Below, piece after piece: positions 21,119 to 31,089 of a DNA stretch of 46,426 nt (position 1 is the stretch's first letter; each line of letters begins with the position of its first letter). Below the pieces are notes generated by a model. That model was not told the DNA's origin and did no database searches. It saw only the letters and a list, made by a program, of their open reading frames with translations. The translations under genes were made by a program, and so were the position numbers. The stretch comes from a virus. The stretch spans positions 1-46,426 of the IMG/VR virus record IMGVR_UViG_3300036846_000366; one strand, given 5' to 3'.

Positions 21119-21892
21119 ATGCCAAATACACTATATACTCTCCAAGATCTGATGTATGGCATAGGAGCTACCTCAGCAGCTCCTAAGGGCGGGGTAATGG
21201 CTAAATTAGCTTCTAGGACTGATTTAGAAGCTCTAGGCAGCCTTACTTGGCTAATGGATGGTATTATGGAGCTTTCTAGAAACTATCGCTTCCAGTTTCT
21301 AGAAAAAACTGGCCCTACATTTAGCACTACGGCGGGTGTTTATAGCTATCCTTTAGATAATTTCTTACTTACTGGCGATGCGGGGAAAATAGCTAATGTA
21401 GTACCTTCTCTATTCAGATACTTCATCCCATATAATCCAATCGCCGGAGTTGTTAATCCGGGTTCGGAGTTACTATGGCGATCTGTTGATGCCTTAGAAT
21501 TGCTCTTTAATACCCCCGGAATCCCTTCTTATTTTACTCGCTATGGCGGGAATATCCTAATAGCACCCATTCCACAGGCTGCATATCCGATATTCCTTCG
21601 CTACCAAGTAGAACATCCTTTTAGCAACCCTCCTTCCTTAACTGATAAATTCATGCTCGATAATGACTGGCGCGAAATAGCAGAATTCGCTGCCGCAGAG
21701 CGTGGAGCGATTAATATTAGAATGATGGACTATGCCTCCCAATACCATCAAACTCTCTTCGGCGACCCAGAATTTGAGCGAACTACAGGAGCAAAAGGGA
21801 TGCCGGGACTAATTTTTCGTAAAATTACTCAGCTAGAATCAGATTCCCAAGATCATATGAAAGCCCTAAAGCCTATGGTCGCGCGAGTTTAG
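21119..21892 (+). CDS. head-tail adaptor protein (putative)
   Basis: The product is 257 residues. The C-terminal half (LDNDWREIAEFAAAERGAIN, IRMMDYASQYHQTLFGDPEF) is the hallmark helix pair of podovirus head-to-tail adaptors of the P22 gp4/T7 gp11 type. The N-terminal half has strands (SYPLDNFLLTGDAGKIANVV) as in that family. It would bind under the portal. It ends in TAG, showing that TAG works as a stop here. The ribosome site is weak and starts are nearly contiguous with the previous gene. Confidence 0.65.
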   Translation: MPNTLYTLQDLMYGIGATSAAPKGGVMAKLASRTDLEALGSLTWLMDGIMELSRNYRFQFLEKTGPTFSTTAGVYSYPLDNFLLTGDAGKIANVVPSLFRYFIPYNPIAGVVNPGSELLWRSVDALELLFNTPGIPSYFTRYGGNILIAPIPQAAYPIFLRYQVEHPFSNPPSLTDKFMLDNDWREIAEFAAAERGAINIRMMDYASQYHQTLFGDPEFERTTGAKGMPGLIFRKITQLESDSQDHMKALKPMVARV

Positions 21893-21904
21893 TAGGAGTT
21901 TATT

Positions 21905-22684
21905 ATGGCTACAGCTCCAGTTATAAGCAATCCGTCTACTCAAACAGTCCCTGGTGGTTCTCAGAATGTTAATCCATTGGGGAGTTCTGTATTTAGCAAT
22001 TTAGCTTCTACCAGTCCCGTCGTAGCTACTCTTCCCGGCGGCCCTACTTCTCATATGAATATGGTTTCCGGCAGTCTCCCTACTGGAAATCCAGCACCCG
22101 GAGCTGGTGGAGGATTTGTTCCAGGTGGTAATATAAATGCCTCTACTAGCGAGGGAGGTTCAAAAACTCTTTTAGGTGATTTCCAAGCTACCTATGGCCA
22201 AGGAACTGGTACTGCACTCGCAGGTACATTAGGAAATTTAGGTACTGCAACCAGCAATGCAGAGCAACTAATGATTAATCCTACTATGCAAGCGGCAGAA
22301 CGTGGGTGGGGAGATATACAGGCGAGTATGGGTTCTCGTGGCGTTAGCGCAGATAGTTCAACCGCTGGCTTAGCCGCTGGTGATTATTGGGGTCAGGTAT
22401 CACAAGGAATAAGTTCTGCGTCAGGAAATATAGCACTTAATGAACAACAGCAGTTACTTTCTGGTCTTACCGGTGAAGGGCAAGCACATGGTTCTGATGT
22501 AAGTGGTTGGGATCAGTTCGGAGATGTGATGAAGGGAGTAGGAAGCGCGGCCCTAGAATTAGGCGGAGCTTTCTTAGGTGGCCCTGCTGGAGCAGCTATT
22601 GGTGGAAAATTAGCTGGTTTAATTCCTGGTGGAAGTGGTAGTAAGGGCTATCAAGGTGGTTATTTTGGCGAAGGTGGTGGATAG
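21905..22684 (+). CDS. DNA-ejection-type internal virion protein with glycine zipper
   Basis: The product is 259 residues, rich in Gly/Ala/Ser. The C-terminus has a small-residue hydrophobic segment (ALELGGAFLGGPAGAAIGGK, LAGLIPGG), a glycine-zipper pattern that can insert in membranes. The middle has AGTLGNLGTATSNAEQLMIN, typical of short ejection proteins (P22 gp7 or T7 gp14-like). It would be injected ahead of DNA to form a channel with the two larger neighbours. AGGAG precedes the ATG. Confidence 0.6.
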   Translation: MATAPVISNPSTQTVPGGSQNVNPLGSSVFSNLASTSPVVATLPGGPTSHMNMVSGSLPTGNPAPGAGGGFVPGGNINASTSEGGSKTLLGDFQATYGQGTGTALAGTLGNLGTATSNAEQLMINPTMQAAERGWGDIQASMGSRGVSADSSTAGLAAGDYWGQVSQGISSASGNIALNEQQQLLSGLTGEGQAHGSDVSGWDQFGDVMKGVGSAALELGGAFLGGPAGAAIGGKLAGLIPGGSGSKGYQGGYFGEGGG

Positions 22685-22693
22685 GAGATAACT

Positions 22694-25228
22694 ATGGGAC
22701 AACAAAACGTACCTACTAATACGCCACCTCCAGCTCCTACGCCTGCTACTACGCCACTTTATGACCCAGGCATTAATCCAAATGTTGGGCCTTCTTTCGA
22801 TCAGTTATTTAAAGAAAATGAAGCAAGAATAGCCCAATTAAGAGCGATGCCAGGAGCTACTGTGCCGTATATGGCGACGCCAACTCCTTCCATGAGGATG
22901 CCAGCACAGCCTACTCAACTACCTACTAACGCACCCATAAATCCTCCCGTAGCTTCTGGGGCTTCGCTCGAAGAAAGAAGAAGAGCTAGGTCACAAGGCT
23001 GGGGTAATATGATTGGTAATGCATTAGGACAAGTTGTTAATAGGAAGAACGAGCAAGATTATAATGACAAATTAACTACAGGGAAACAATTCGCTGACGC
23101 ACAAATTCATCGTGATGAAGCCTTACGAGTCCTAAAACTTTATCCAAATGATCCAGCAGCTAAGCAGGTATTAAAAGATGCGGATGCTGAAATATCGCAA
23201 ATGCAGAATGACCCAAAGACGTTTAAAATACTAAAAGGTTTAATGCCTAATTATGTAGATCCTACAAAAGATAAAGATAAACAGGCACGAGAAGCATCAT
23301 ATAATGCTGCTTTCCAATCTGATATGCAGGGATTAAATAACGATACTCTGCAACAGAGACAAGTATCTAATACTGCTGATAAAACTTCTGGATTACCACC
23401 TGCGGGAGCACAGCAGCAACAGCAGACAGTACCTAGTGCACAGCCGCAACAAGCGCAAGCACAGGGACAACCTCAACAACAGCCACAGCAAGGACTACCA
23501 CCAATTCCATTTAGAGGTGCTAACGAAGGTGCTTGGCAACCTCCGGGGCCAAAAGTAGCTATTCCTACTCAGCTACAAACACAACCACAGGAAATGGCAG
23601 TTCGACAACAACAAGAAGAAGCAGCAAGACAAATGGGTGTTGTTCGCCCTAGTGCTAGTAGTGTCGCGCAACAAAGTCCTGAATTAAGGCGTCAGTTAAC
23701 TAACGTAGGGGCTGGCGAACCTTCTAATGAAGAAAGGGCAAGAAGAGCATTAAAAGAGGCAGGAGGAGGGCAAGCAGCAGGAGCGAAAGACTGGCAGAAA
23801 TTTCATATTCCTACTCAGTTACAAATGACTCCTGAATACAAATTTGCCACTGAGGAAGAGAATAAGCTTAGGGATGATTTTATTACAAAAACTATGCCTA
23901 AAGCTTATGAGAAAGCTATTGAGATTTATAAAGAGTCTTTAACCCAAGGGAATCAGAACTATCGCAGAGCAGAGCAGGAATTTGGTGCTACTGTTCGCAA
24001 GGGAATGGATGATATAACTAGGCTTAAAATTCAAGATTCTAGAGCTGATGCTGAGATACGAAGACAAACAATAGCTTCTGCTGCTACTGTTAGAGCAGCG
24101 CAGATTAAAGCGGGAGTATTAGAAGAAGCTATGCTTTCTGATCCTAGGCTTGCTCCTTATATGAACGGGATGGTTAATAGGCAAACGAGAGATAATAATA
24201 CAGAAATAGCTAGATTACAAGCCTCGAATAAGCAGGTTCAAGCGACAATAGATGATTTAAAGCTTTCTCTAGGAAATGATCCTCTACATCCGGGGCATCC
24301 TATTAAACCAGGAAGCCAGGAAAGGCAGAAGATAGAAGGGGAAATACAAAGATTAAGTCTTGGTTTTGATCATAATAATGATGAAGTTGATAGATTACAA
24401 ACAATTAATGATAAATTGTCTGCTCTAGCTCAAGGTGCTGGTTTGAGAATCCAAGGAGGTACTGGAGGCGGTGGAGTAGGAGCTGGATTTAGCTTGCAAG
24501 CACCTCAAGGTACTAACCAAAGTTATATAAAAGGAGTTTCTGATTTAGCAAATAATCCCAGTCGCGAATCAGGAATGGCAATGACTAAGAGTTTTGAAAC
24601 TTTGCGATTAACTCCTTATAGAGACATGGGTAAAGAGAAGAGATGGGATATTGGTATTGGTCATTCATATCCGCTTGGATCTAATGTACCTAAAGAAATA
24701 ACTCCTGCTCAAGCTGAGCAGTTATATCAGCAGGATTATAGCGATGCGGAGCATAGAGTGACTAATGCGCTACAAGGAACTAAAGTTCCTATGGTGGCTG
24801 GCGCGATACTTACTGATTTAGCTTTTCAGAGCGGTTATGTACCTAAAGATTTAGTCAAGGCAATACAAGCTGGCGACTGGAATAAGGCCGCAGATGTATT
24901 ATATGAACAACGTAATAATTCTGGCCCTGATGCAGTAAAAACACTAACGCAGAGATTTGGTCTAGAATCGCAAGTACTTAGAGCATTAGCAGGAGGAGGT
25001 GGTACGGATGGCGGTGCAGGAACAGGAACAGTCAGTACCAGTGGACAGCCAGCAGGTAGCACGGCCAAACCTAGCGCGGCCATCCCAATTACGCCCGCAG
25101 AAGGAGCACTTAGCAACCTCGCCTTTAGGTACGTCTTCGGCCAAGACCCAATTAGTCCCTACATCACCCCAAGTCCTGAAGAGCCAGAACCTACAGAACC
25201 AGAACCAACAAGCGACGATAAAGAATGA
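22694..25228 (+). CDS. internal virion protein with GH24-type lysozyme domain
   Basis: The product is 844 residues. It opens with a Pro-rich N-terminus, then a Gln/Pro-rich stretch around 235-280, long helices (about 370-580) and a lysozyme domain at about 620-770. Motifs are KSFETLRLTPYRDMG with Glu635 and Asp644 at T4 lysozyme spacing (9), then RWDIGIGH, where Asp652 occupies the usual Thr position. VAGAILTDLAFQSGY follows. Such virion lysozymes open peptidoglycan during DNA entry. The tail (PSPEEPEPTEPEPTSDDKE) is acidic and disordered. The last 221 bases overlap the next gene. AGGAG precedes the start. Confidence 0.8.
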   Translation: MGQQNVPTNTPPPAPTPATTPLYDPGINPNVGPSFDQLFKENEARIAQLRAMPGATVPYMATPTPSMRMPAQPTQLPTNAPINPPVASGASLEERRRARSQGWGNMIGNALGQVVNRKNEQDYNDKLTTGKQFADAQIHRDEALRVLKLYPNDPAAKQVLKDADAEISQMQNDPKTFKILKGLMPNYVDPTKDKDKQAREASYNAAFQSDMQGLNNDTLQQRQVSNTADKTSGLPPAGAQQQQQTVPSAQPQQAQAQGQPQQQPQQGLPPIPFRGANEGAWQPPGPKVAIPTQLQTQPQEMAVRQQQEEAARQMGVVRPSASSVAQQSPELRRQLTNVGAGEPSNEERARRALKEAGGGQAAGAKDWQKFHIPTQLQMTPEYKFATEEENKLRDDFITKTMPKAYEKAIEIYKESLTQGNQNYRRAEQEFGATVRKGMDDITRLKIQDSRADAEIRRQTIASAATVRAAQIKAGVLEEAMLSDPRLAPYMNGMVNRQTRDNNTEIARLQASNKQVQATIDDLKLSLGNDPLHPGHPIKPGSQERQKIEGEIQRLSLGFDHNNDEVDRLQTINDKLSALAQGAGLRIQGGTGGGGVGAGFSLQAPQGTNQSYIKGVSDLANNPSRESGMAMTKSFETLRLTPYRDMGKEKRWDIGIGHSYPLGSNVPKEITPAQAEQLYQQDYSDAEHRVTNALQGTKVPMVAGAILTDLAFQSGYVPKDLVKAIQAGDWNKAADVLYEQRNNSGPDAVKTLTQRFGLESQVLRALAGGGGTDGGAGTGTVSTSGQPAGSTAKPSAAIPITPAEGALSNLAFRYVFGQDPISPYITPSPEEPEPTEPEPTSDDKE

Positions 25229-28200
25229 GCAAGTAACGCCTCTGATTCATAACGACAGGAAAGCGAGACTAGCTCAGACAGTAACAGCGAAAAGTCCTAA
25301 CGAACTCCCTGATTATAATTCTAGATCAGCTTGGCTTGAGAATAGGATATTTAAATTTACTAGAAATAATGATTTTCAAAACCTAAGTCCTGAAGGCCAG
25401 AGATATGCTCTAGGTCAAGTGTATGATACTTTTACGTTTCCTAACTGGCAGAAGTTTAATTATCCTATAATGCCTAAAGAGAAATGGGTAGAAGCTGCTT
25501 TAGAGACTAGTAAGCTTAATTTAATTGATCCATCTGCTAATTTTAGAAGCAATTATGAAGACTATAACCAACATAGCCTCTATGGAGGAGTAAGGGATTT
25601 TACTGCAAAAATGGCCGAAGGGATACAGTTTGGACATAGAGAATTTAATAAGGCTTATACTAGTATCTGGGACTCTGCTTTCGTCCCTGATGGCGTACCT
25701 ACTCCGCATGGGGATGAAGGATTAGCTAGGGGAGTCGCTAGGCATGTAGATACTTGGCTCGATAAAGCTGCTGGATTATTTACTACGGGAGCAAGTGTCG
25801 CTGAGTATAATTTATTCATGCATCCTTCTGAACATTGGTATTCTACAGCGGGCCAGAGAGCCTCTGGTTTTGCAGCTACGTTACCTTATTACATGGCTCT
25901 CGGCGAAGGATTAGCTGCCGGAGGTAGTAAGGTATTTGGAGGATTTCGCTACGGTGCTAGGACGATGGAGGTTCTAGGAGCACCTCGCGAGCAAGTACTT
26001 GGGCGAATAGCAGGATCTACTTTAGATGCTGGCTCGAATTTGACAAGACTTCTTGGAGCTACTAAGACAGGAGCTGTAGTAGGACTCGCACTTAAAGGGG
26101 CCGCGGAAGGATATACTAATGCGGTCATAGAAGGTGGACATACTCAGAAAGAAAAATTAACACAAGCTGCCGAGTGGGCTACTTTTAATGCTGCTTTTGG
26201 CCTAGCTGGAATTAAGGCACAAGATTGGGAACTAGGACAAAAAGCAACTAAACTACTTTCTACAATAACAGCCTACGGTGGTAAGGCTTTAGGATATTCA
26301 TTTTTTGAAAGTGGTATTAGTAGGATATTCAATAGCCAATGGGGAATAGATATAGAACCAACTATGTCCCCATACGTTCCTTCATCTGGAACTGGGCCTC
26401 CTATAGCTCCTTTAAGAGAAGGAAGAACGGGAGTACCAGATAGATTTAGTCCTGAAAGAGTAGCTCCTTTTCAACGAACACATCAAGAAATGCGTTCTGA
26501 TATAAAAGAACAATCAAGAGAAAAAGAACTGGAATATTATGACCACCTACTTCAAGATAGGCCAGGTGGGTTCGTATATGACGTTACTAGAGCAGTAGAT
26601 GAATTTAGAGATCAAATGTGGGAAAGAAGTAGATTTGAAGAACGAGAACATACCGCGAGGGGTATTACTTATAAAAGCAGATATATTCTGGGTGATTTTA
26701 CGGAAGGAAAACGATATATACAAGTTAATGCTTATGATTCCGCAGGAAATCGGATTGGGCAAGTAGATTTATACAGTACTCCTGCGAAACCTGAAGTAGC
26801 AAAAACAAGTTGGCCTAGAGTAGCAGAAGTAAATCAAAGACAAGGAATTGCTTCTGAGATATATAAAGAATTACCTTCTATAGCAAAAAGTTATGGTTTT
26901 ACAAGCCATCGTTCGGAATTTGGAAGAACTGGTGCAGGAGAAGCTTTATGGCGTTCTCTAGCTTTAGGAGGACATGCGAGGCCGTTGTTTAATCTTATGA
27001 CTCCTGCGTCAAATGCTTTAGCACATGATATGTGGTTAAGAGGAGGAACTAAACCATCTTATTACGAAATGGATTGGTCTTTAGCTAAAGATGTTCACGC
27101 ACCTAAAGGTTGGTATTCTCCCTTTGGCGACCCAGTAGGGGTTGATAATAATTTTTCATGGACTCCTTTTACTAGAGAGCAGATTCCAGAAGGTATGTTA
27201 GGCCCGTTAGAGCCTTTTGGAGAAGGTGAAGGAAGACATAATATCTACGATTCTCAGCACCCAAATGCACCACAAGCAGGGCATTTGGTTTATAATAATA
27301 AATATTATAGATACAATAACATTAATGAACTTAATAAGATGTATACGCATTTAAGATTTAAAGCAGAAGCTGAAATGAGACAACATGATCCCATAAGAGC
27401 TTCCCTAGATGCTGCTGCGGAAAGGCTTATTTATGATACGGCTTATAGGGAATTTGGGCGTCGCGATATAGCTAATTTTAATCGTGAACAACTCCAGAGG
27501 CTTTACGCTCGCTTTGCTTTTGAACTAAATAAGGCAGCAGAAGCGGCTCCTAAGAATAATCCTCAAGTAGTACTACAGGAAGCTTCTAAAGAAGTCCAAG
27601 AACACGCTGCGGCGAATCCTATGTTTGCGGGTAATGTAGAAAGAGGAAAGCAACTTGGTGTAGATATAACCCAAGTATCCGCAGAGCATCAGATACATCA
27701 AAATACAGTAGAGACTCGCCCTTCCTTCGGAAGCGTATTAGGAAAAGTCTGGAACATAGTTCGCGGTAGAGGAGGCGAAGCTGCTGGTGGGGCTATGGGG
27801 AATGTAGCCGATGATCCTAATTCTATCCCCGGCCAGATATTCACTCCAGAAGAGCAATACGAACACGAACCAGTAGAAGGCGCGGCTGCTAGTTTCGGAG
27901 TACAGCCTAATATAGTCCGTATGCTTCGCACTGCGAGAGAAGCTAATGTAGCGAAAGTAAAAACAGCTAGGGTTAATAGTAGCAGATTTATAACAGACGA
28001 ACTTGAACGAGGAGCTAGATTAAGTTCTGAAAGACGCGCTTCTGATAGAACCAGAGTAGGTCGTCGAGATATCCGTACCTATTCTGAAAGACTAAGTGAT
28101 GAACGAATGGATGATTTACTAACTGCTTTAGAGCGAAAAATGTACGGTAATGATTCAACTGAAGGTGGTGTTAATTTCGAGAAGCCATTATCAGGATTTT

Positions 28201-28793
28201 TGTTCTACTGGGGCGATAGAGCAAAACTAGGTGCGGAGCATCCTAATGTAGTAAAGAGAATAGCAGCTAATATTAGAAAATTAGCTAATAATAGAAATCT
28301 AACTTATTCCCAAATGGATAGAGCCTCCGACATGCTAGGGCGAGATTTGATCCAACTTGCAAAAATAGGTGCTACCAGAGCCGATGGTCGTATTCATGTT
28401 TTTAAATCTAATGAATATTTTGGAAATCCTAGCATCTGGCAGACTAGGTTAACTACGGAAGTAGAGCAGCATGAAATTAGGTTGCTAGAGCATATCCTCT
28501 CTGAGCATCAACCAGCTCTTACTATGATGAAGAACTTCGTCCAAGGTCAATTATTTCCAAAGCGAAATGCTTCTTATGGAATCGAGGAATGGATTAAGTG
28601 GAATAGGGCAATAGATGATGCGATGAGGGGAATGATTACGCCAGAGACGGCGCAAGAGTTAGGGCCAGAAATAGAGGCTAGAAGAGCGGCTGCTGTTAGG
28701 GCTGCTGGTACTACTCAAACTGCGACTCCTACTCCTAGACCAAGACGTAGCAGGAGAAGCCCGCAAGAACCACCACAAGGAGTACCTAACTAA
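25008..28793 (+). CDS. giant internal virion protein with embedded GNAT-like domain
   Basis: ATG 25008 is preceded by AGGAGGAGGTGGTACGG, the strongest Shine-Dalgarno in the window, and begins inside the preceding gene (221-base out-of-frame overlap). The product is 1261 residues. The first 75 are Gln/Ser/Pro-rich. A helical and Gly/Ala-rich part at about 240-450 may contact membranes (GASVAEYNLF, ALKGAAEGYTNA). About 550-655 looks like a GNAT fold (RYIQVNAYDSAGNRIGQVDL, then RVAEVNQRQGIASEIYKELP with the Q-x-x-G-I-A loop). The C-terminus is helical and basic. Size and position fit an ejection protein; the acetyltransferase likeness is inference. Confidence 0.7.
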   Translation: MAVQEQEQSVPVDSQQVARPNLARPSQLRPQKEHLATSPLGTSSAKTQLVPTSPQVLKSQNLQNQNQQATIKNEQVTPLIHNDRKARLAQTVTAKSPNELPDYNSRSAWLENRIFKFTRNNDFQNLSPEGQRYALGQVYDTFTFPNWQKFNYPIMPKEKWVEAALETSKLNLIDPSANFRSNYEDYNQHSLYGGVRDFTAKMAEGIQFGHREFNKAYTSIWDSAFVPDGVPTPHGDEGLARGVARHVDTWLDKAAGLFTTGASVAEYNLFMHPSEHWYSTAGQRASGFAATLPYYMALGEGLAAGGSKVFGGFRYGARTMEVLGAPREQVLGRIAGSTLDAGSNLTRLLGATKTGAVVGLALKGAAEGYTNAVIEGGHTQKEKLTQAAEWATFNAAFGLAGIKAQDWELGQKATKLLSTITAYGGKALGYSFFESGISRIFNSQWGIDIEPTMSPYVPSSGTGPPIAPLREGRTGVPDRFSPERVAPFQRTHQEMRSDIKEQSREKELEYYDHLLQDRPGGFVYDVTRAVDEFRDQMWERSRFEEREHTARGITYKSRYILGDFTEGKRYIQVNAYDSAGNRIGQVDLYSTPAKPEVAKTSWPRVAEVNQRQGIASEIYKELPSIAKSYGFTSHRSEFGRTGAGEALWRSLALGGHARPLFNLMTPASNALAHDMWLRGGTKPSYYEMDWSLAKDVHAPKGWYSPFGDPVGVDNNFSWTPFTREQIPEGMLGPLEPFGEGEGRHNIYDSQHPNAPQAGHLVYNNKYYRYNNINELNKMYTHLRFKAEAEMRQHDPIRASLDAAAERLIYDTAYREFGRRDIANFNREQLQRLYARFAFELNKAAEAAPKNNPQVVLQEASKEVQEHAAANPMFAGNVERGKQLGVDITQVSAEHQIHQNTVETRPSFGSVLGKVWNIVRGRGGEAAGGAMGNVADDPNSIPGQIFTPEEQYEHEPVEGAAASFGVQPNIVRMLRTAREANVAKVKTARVNSSRFITDELERGARLSSERRASDRTRVGRRDIRTYSERLSDERMDDLLTALERKMYGNDSTEGGVNFEKPLSGFLFYWGDRAKLGAEHPNVVKRIAANIRKLANNRNLTYSQMDRASDMLGRDLIQLAKIGATRADGRIHVFKSNEYFGNPSIWQTRLTTEVEQHEIRLLEHILSEHQPALTMMKNFVQGQLFPKRNASYGIEEWIKWNRAIDDAMRGMITPETAQELGPEIEARRAAAVRAAGTTQTATPTPRPRRSRRSPQEPPQGVPN

Positions 28794-30685
28794 TGCCTGA
28801 GATGCCTAAATTCGAGATAGATCCTTCTGTATCTAGAAGGGCATTTGAAGCCATAGAATCCAGTTTCAAACCATCTGGATGGGCTTCTAGGATGCTCGAT
28901 TCTCTAGGTCAAAAAGGGCTATTACCCGGTGGCTCACAGAATAGAATCATAGATGGTACAGCGAGTTTAGCTAGTACTGTCGGGCATAATTTAGGTCGCT
29001 TTGATACTATCGCTACTGGAGCATCTGGCAAGTGGGGTCGTGATATGTGGCGACAGGTTTGGATGGAGGGAAAGAACCAGCAGGCTATGATTAATAATCA
29101 TAATGCCTCAATAGGAAAACAAGTTCCTGAGCATATAGTACGTAATAACGCTATGCGAGCAGCGAATAAAGCGGTTTCTGGCCCTAATAACGAAGCTTGG
29201 GTAGGTTTCTTAAGGGCTGTAATAAAGGAGCATGGCCCAGTATATGGCCCACAAAAAGCAGCTTTTTTAGCTACTAACCTCCAATTAATGATGGGCGATC
29301 AGCCTTACTCACCTGTAAAGTTTTCTTATGATGGGGATGGTAATATCAAGTGGGAACCAGAAGGCCGGTATGAGACTAGTGATTTGTTTAAAAATGTAAT
29401 GGGGCATCAAGATTTATATGAGGCTTTAAAAGGTAAATATCATCCTGCGAGGCCGCCGAGTACATTAACTAAAGGAATGTCTCAGCTAACTCGATGGGGG
29501 CATTATTCCTTAGCTCCTGCTGCCGCTCTAAAGCACATGGCGCAAGTACCAGGTCTTTTATCCAATATGACCAGCTTCCAAAATGGTTATGTGACTCTAG
29601 GAGCTTTGCATGGTACTGGACGTGCGGATGCAATAGCTCTGCTACATAATAACAACGCCGGAGCTGAGATGTTCACGGATATACAAGCAGATGAGCTTAG
29701 GTATAAGCTCGGATGGTATTCTAAGGCGAAATGGTTAAATCCTAAAGTAGGTAGGTGGCTCGCGCAACAAGGAGCTACGCCGGGTTTGAAAGGCTTGCGT
29801 TATAGATTAATCCCCGCGGCAGGTGCTCAGGGGAATTTTGTACTACATGAAGCTGCTACAATACTAGAGCGTTATCCTAATGATGTAGCCGCTAAAATTA
29901 ACTTAAAATTTCTAGGCTTAGAGCCTTCTGAGGTAATGCACGAATGGTATTCAAATAATAGAGCCTTCGCTAGAGATGCTAATGGCGTAAGCGAAACTAT
30001 AAAGACTGCGATTAATAATAACATCGAACAACGAGTTTTCTTCAATAACCCAGGTCTTCGCTCAGCCCTTGCACTCTCTCCTATGGGACGAATCGGGACA
30101 GTATATCACTGGATGGGCCAGAACGAAAAAAGTTGGTTTCAGAGAGAATTAGTTAGGGCGTATCAAAGCAAAAATCCAGTTCAGATAGCTTCCTTGATCG
30201 CGACTATGGGAATCCTTTATCCAGGGACTCATTGGATTATGGCGAAACTTAATGAAGCATGGAGCGGAAAAACTAGCCCGATGCAAGCTGCTAAGGAAAT
30301 GGTAGACCCAACTGAGGATGCTCAGATGCAAGCTCATATACTACAAACCTATGTAGATATGATGGGCGTCGGCGTAGAATGGTCTAAAATAAATGCTGCC
30401 GCGAATCATCAATTACTTGAGGAAGGCGTAGGAGCGCATATTAAGGCTGGAGGTAATTTAATCCAAGACTCCACCGCTGGTGCTGTCGGTATCTTTGAAG
30501 GCGAGCCTCATAAAGCATATCCTTTCTATCGTGACGTATTAGAAGATATGCCATTCCACGTAGGAGGTTGGGCTGCTCATACTTGGTTCCCAACTAGGAA
30601 AGAAATCGAAGCTAAGAAGCCGATGACTTCCAAACGAAGAGCTGCTCAAAAGGCAGCGGAAAAACGTAAGTACTCGCAACAGTAA
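28793..30685 (+). CDS. large internal virion / ejection protein
   Basis: The product is 630 residues, largely helical. Amphipathic and small-residue segments include RWGHYSLAPAAALKHMAQVP and RIGTVYHWMGQNEKSWFQRE, with hydrophobic IASLIATMGILYPGTHWIMA near residue 470 that could insert in a membrane. It ends in a basic tail (TSKRRAAQKAAEKRKYSQQ). The start overlaps the previous stop (TAATG), so the two are translationally coupled and are probably partners, as with the multi-protein ejection channels of T7 and P22. No enzymatic motif is seen. Confidence 0.6.
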   Translation: MPEMPKFEIDPSVSRRAFEAIESSFKPSGWASRMLDSLGQKGLLPGGSQNRIIDGTASLASTVGHNLGRFDTIATGASGKWGRDMWRQVWMEGKNQQAMINNHNASIGKQVPEHIVRNNAMRAANKAVSGPNNEAWVGFLRAVIKEHGPVYGPQKAAFLATNLQLMMGDQPYSPVKFSYDGDGNIKWEPEGRYETSDLFKNVMGHQDLYEALKGKYHPARPPSTLTKGMSQLTRWGHYSLAPAAALKHMAQVPGLLSNMTSFQNGYVTLGALHGTGRADAIALLHNNNAGAEMFTDIQADELRYKLGWYSKAKWLNPKVGRWLAQQGATPGLKGLRYRLIPAAGAQGNFVLHEAATILERYPNDVAAKINLKFLGLEPSEVMHEWYSNNRAFARDANGVSETIKTAINNNIEQRVFFNNPGLRSALALSPMGRIGTVYHWMGQNEKSWFQRELVRAYQSKNPVQIASLIATMGILYPGTHWIMAKLNEAWSGKTSPMQAAKEMVDPTEDAQMQAHILQTYVDMMGVGVEWSKINAAANHQLLEEGVGAHIKAGGNLIQDSTAGAVGIFEGEPHKAYPFYRDVLEDMPFHVGGWAAHTWFPTRKEIEAKKPMTSKRRAAQKAAEKRKYSQQ

Positions 30686-30711
30686 AAATTAAAAAAGAAA
30701 GGAATAATACC

Positions 30712-31089
30712 ATGCACGTTATGCTATCGAAGGAACAGTTTGAAGCCCTAGTAAAGAAATCTGAGGGAAAAGTGGAGGTAAAACCTCCAGCTATTTTTGT
30801 GAAACCAGATGACGATACTCACGGGACTATTAATACAGATGACGTATCCGTAGAGTATTTCTATAACGAACTAGAGCAGAGGCTTTATTTTTCCGTTATC
30901 AAAAGACACTCCCTTGCTGCTTACGTCGCGCCAGATAATATCTGTAGCACGTACGTTATGGAAATACTATCAGATATCGCCGCCACCTCAGTCAAGAAAC
31001 CTACTAGCAATGACGGAGGAGGAGATAAGAAGTCTAATGCTGGAGGTTCGGGAGAGGAAGCAAAAAAAGAACAAACCCAGTCGGTGTAG
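30712..31089 (+). CDS. hypothetical protein with -1 frameshift signal near its 3' end
   Basis: The product is 125 residues. A compact N-terminal part (MLSKEQFEALVKKSEGKVEV) leads to a mixed domain (VSVEYFYNELEQRLYFSVIK) and a disordered Gly/Ser/Asp-rich tail. At codons 117-119 it reads GCA AAA AAA, a slippery A-AAA-AAA heptamer followed by a stem-loop. A -1 shift would bypass TAG 31089 and add 38 residues ending at 31184, giving a 157-residue product. AAGGAAT precedes the ATG. The role is unknown. It lies between ejection proteins and the ATP-grasp/fibre genes. Confidence 0.6.
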   Translation: MHVMLSKEQFEALVKKSEGKVEVKPPAIFVKPDDDTHGTINTDDVSVEYFYNELEQRLYFSVIKRHSLAAYVAPDNICSTYVMEILSDIAATSVKKPTSNDGGGDKKSNAGGSGEEAKKEQTQSV

